Below are positions 6,005-6,834 of a stretch of DNA of 6,834 bases, one piece after another (the first letter of the stretch is position 1; each line of letters opens with the position of its first letter). The DNA lies in assembly GCA_947164805.1 (NCBI GenBank), contig CAMUXX010000050.1:1-6834 (forward strand). Direction: 5' to 3'. The translations under genes and the position numbers were made by a program. The notes below the pieces were generated by a model, which saw only the letters and a list, made by a program, of their open reading frames with translations, did not search any database and was not told the origin of the DNA. The stretch comes from an uncultured Elusimicrobia bacterium (lineage in GTDB: Bacteria; Elusimicrobiota; Elusimicrobia; Elusimicrobiales; Elusimicrobiaceae).

Positions 6005-6007
6005 AAT
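5999..6007 (+). promoter_or_regulatory. Extended -10 element of a predicted leaderless promoter, kdsC
   Basis: TGG-TAAAAT (5999-6007) is followed by ATAATT and the ATG at 6014. The spacing and downstream text equal those of the DUF6056-like gene: 14 bases (AATATAATTATGAA) are identical at 4688-4701 and 6005-6018. The stop codon of the upstream gene (TAA, 6002-6004) lies inside the hexamer. There is no Shine-Dalgarno sequence. kdsC may therefore be transcribed alone as well as with the gene before it. Confidence 0.5.
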
Positions 6008-6013
6008 ATAATT

Positions 6014-6616
6014 ATGAACACATTAGCAGATAAAATTAAAAAAATAAAAGCAATTATTACGGATGTTGACGGTGTCTTAACAGATGCATCAATGAATTTT
6101 TTTAGCACACCGGCGGGCAAAATCGCTGAAGTTAAAAAATTTTGTGCTTATGACGGCATAGGTTTCATTTTACTGCGCGATTTTGGTTTTAAAACCGGTA
6201 TTATTACCGGCGGTAATGCCCCCGCTACGGAGCATAGGGCAAGCACACTTGGTTTAGATTTCCTCTATTATAATTATTTAGATAAATTGCCCGCTTTAAA
6301 AGATTTAATGGCGCGCTGTAATTTGAAAGCAGAAGAAATTGCCTATATCGGGGATGATCTTATTGATATCCCTGCTTTAAAATATGTCGGCCTTGCTTGT
6401 GCGGTAAATAATGCCGTGCCTGAAGTTAAAAGCGAAGCTGATTATATTACCCAAGTTGACGGCGGCAAAGGTGCTTTCAGGGAAGTTGCCGAACTTATTT
6501 TAAAAATGCAGGGTTTTTGGCCCGAATCTTTAAAGAAAGCGGAAGAAGGCACCATCGGCAGCAGCCCCAGACGGCCTTTGGTTGTTATAGATTTCAAAAA
6601 ACAAAACCAAAAATAG
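6014..6616 (+). CDS. kdsC: 3-deoxy-D-manno-octulosonate 8-phosphate phosphatase (KDO-8-P phosphatase)
   Basis: This enzyme removes the phosphate from KDO-8-phosphate to give KDO, the first sugar of the lipopolysaccharide core; it is cytoplasmic and usually tetrameric. It is a C0-type HAD phosphatase: motif I DVDGVLTD with Asp17 (nucleophile) and Asp19, motif II Thr65 in ITGG, motif III Lys91, and motif IV GDDLIDIP with Asp114, Asp115 and Asp118 for magnesium. GKGAFREVAELIL at 151-163 is the usual KdsC tail segment that reaches into the neighbouring active site. The usual 'GR' after motif II is GG here. About 37 further residues (164-200), basic at the end, go beyond the ordinary tail and look disordered. 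No substrate-specific residue separates KdsC with certainty from close YrbI-type phosphatases, but KdsC is by far the likeliest. It lies 9 bases after the DUF6056-like gene. Confidence 0.9.
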   Translation: MNTLADKIKKIKAIITDVDGVLTDASMNFFSTPAGKIAEVKKFCAYDGIGFILLRDFGFKTGIITGGNAPATEHRASTLGLDFLYYNYLDKLPALKDLMARCNLKAEEIAYIGDDLIDIPALKYVGLACAVNNAVPEVKSEADYITQVDGGKGAFREVAELILKMQGFWPESLKKAEEGTIGSSPRRPLVVIDFKKQNQK

Positions 6617-6624
6617 AATATAGC

Positions 6625-6656
6625 AAACTACCGCAGGCACAAACCCACGGCAGTTT
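6625..6656 (+). other. Imperfect hairpin after kdsC
   Basis: AAACTACCG (6625-6633) pairs with CGGCAGTTT (6648-6656) apart from one A-C mismatch, around a 14-nt loop. There is no T-run behind it. It could be a 3'-end stabiliser of the kdsC mRNA ahead of the true terminator. Confidence 0.45.
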
Positions 6657-6666
6657 ACAATATTTT

Positions 6667-6705
6667 AACCCCCCATAAGTTGTGGCTTATGGGGGTTATT
6701 ATATT
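6667..6705 (+). terminator. Rho-independent terminator of the DUF6056-like/kdsC unit
   Basis: CCCCCATAAG (6670-6679), loop TTGTGG (6680-6685) and CTTATGGGGG (6686-6695) form a 10-bp perfect stem, followed by TTATTATATTT. It lies between two convergent genes. The minus-strand side is followed by TTAAAATATTG, a poorer tail, so it mainly serves kdsC. Confidence 0.85.
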
Positions 6706-6731
6706 TAATAATTATTCTTTAAGTATTAGTA

Positions 6732-6834
6732 TTACTTTTGAAATGATTTTAAACCTTTGCCGGTGGGGTTGGCGCTTTTAGTTTTTGTCTTGCCTTCCCT
6801 TCGCATCTCGGCGCGTTGCTTTAATTGGTTTGCC
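6732..6834 (-). CDS. C-terminal fragment of an unrecognised basic protein (partial)
   Basis: Read on the minus strand, the frame is open from the window edge for 33 codons to TAA at 6734-6732. The tail is rich in Lys and Arg: QLKQRAEMRREGKTKTKSAN, then PTGKGLKSFQK. Support for a real gene is the position just behind a convergent terminator and the protein-like, strongly biased composition with no stop. Such basic, flexible tails are common on RNA- or ribosome-binding proteins, but I do not recognise this one and give no function. Confidence 0.5.
   Translation of the reverse strand, partial: ANQLKQRAEMRREGKTKTKSANPTGKGLKSFQK

Noticed and set aside
6007..6012. Perfect TATAAT one base before the kdsC ATG
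   Set aside because: It would place transcription start inside the coding region; TAAAAT at 6002-6007 has the 6-nt spacing seen at the other genes.
1..6834. Mobile elements, CRISPR arrays, riboswitches or a tRNA-targeted integration site
   Set aside because: No transposase or integrase frame, no regularly spaced repeats, no long 5' UTR to hold a riboswitch, and no duplicated tRNA 3' end nearby.

Overview
This is an AT-rich window, roughly 35-40% GC by eye, from a Gram-negative-type bacterium. The envelope class is inferred from three things: a KDO-8-phosphate phosphatase (kdsC, lipopolysaccharide inner core), a CsgG-family lipoprotein with a lipobox, and a signal-peptide TPR protein. Codon use, housekeeping content and tight packing look chromosomal. 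I cannot place the organism firmly. An Elusimicrobiota-like or other deep-branching low-GC Gram-negative lineage is only a guess. No insertion sequence, CRISPR array or phage gene is visible.

Layout, left to right. (1) The last 48 codons of a peptide/nickel-type ABC transporter substrate-binding protein (+). (2) An initiator tRNA gene (tRNA-fMet, CAT) with its own promoter and a strong hairpin terminator (+). (3) A membrane-anchored alpha/beta hydrolase (-). (4) A four-gene minus-strand operon, transcribed from right to left: CsgG-like lipoprotein, 76-residue single-pass membrane protein, serS, secreted TPR protein. Junctions inside it are a 4-base overlap, a 9-base gap and a 23-base overlap. 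(5) A 49-bp divergent promoter region. (6) A plus-strand pair: a DUF6056-like polytopic membrane protein, then kdsC, closed by a hairpin terminator. (7) The C-terminal 33 codons of an unrecognised basic protein entering from the right on the minus strand.

The most striking signal concerns translation initiation. All four protein genes that stand at the head of a transcript or directly behind a promoter-like element (hydrolase, CsgG-like, DUF6056-like, kdsC) carry a -10-type hexamer (TATAAT three times, TAAAAT once). In each case it lies exactly 6 nt before the ATG, and there is no Shine-Dalgarno sequence. That geometry puts the predicted transcription start on the A of the ATG, so these mRNAs are predicted to be leaderless. 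Two operon-internal genes (the 76-residue protein and serS) instead have recognisable Shine-Dalgarno sequences, which acts as an internal control.

The initiator tRNA in the same window is itself unusual. It has C at position 33 instead of the near-universal U, an A-U/G-C/G-C instead of the three G-C pairs in the anticodon stem, and a U1-A72 pair instead of the C1xA72 mismatch of E. coli. Whether the unusual initiator and the leaderless layout are linked is an open question that the whole genome and 5'-end mapping could answer.
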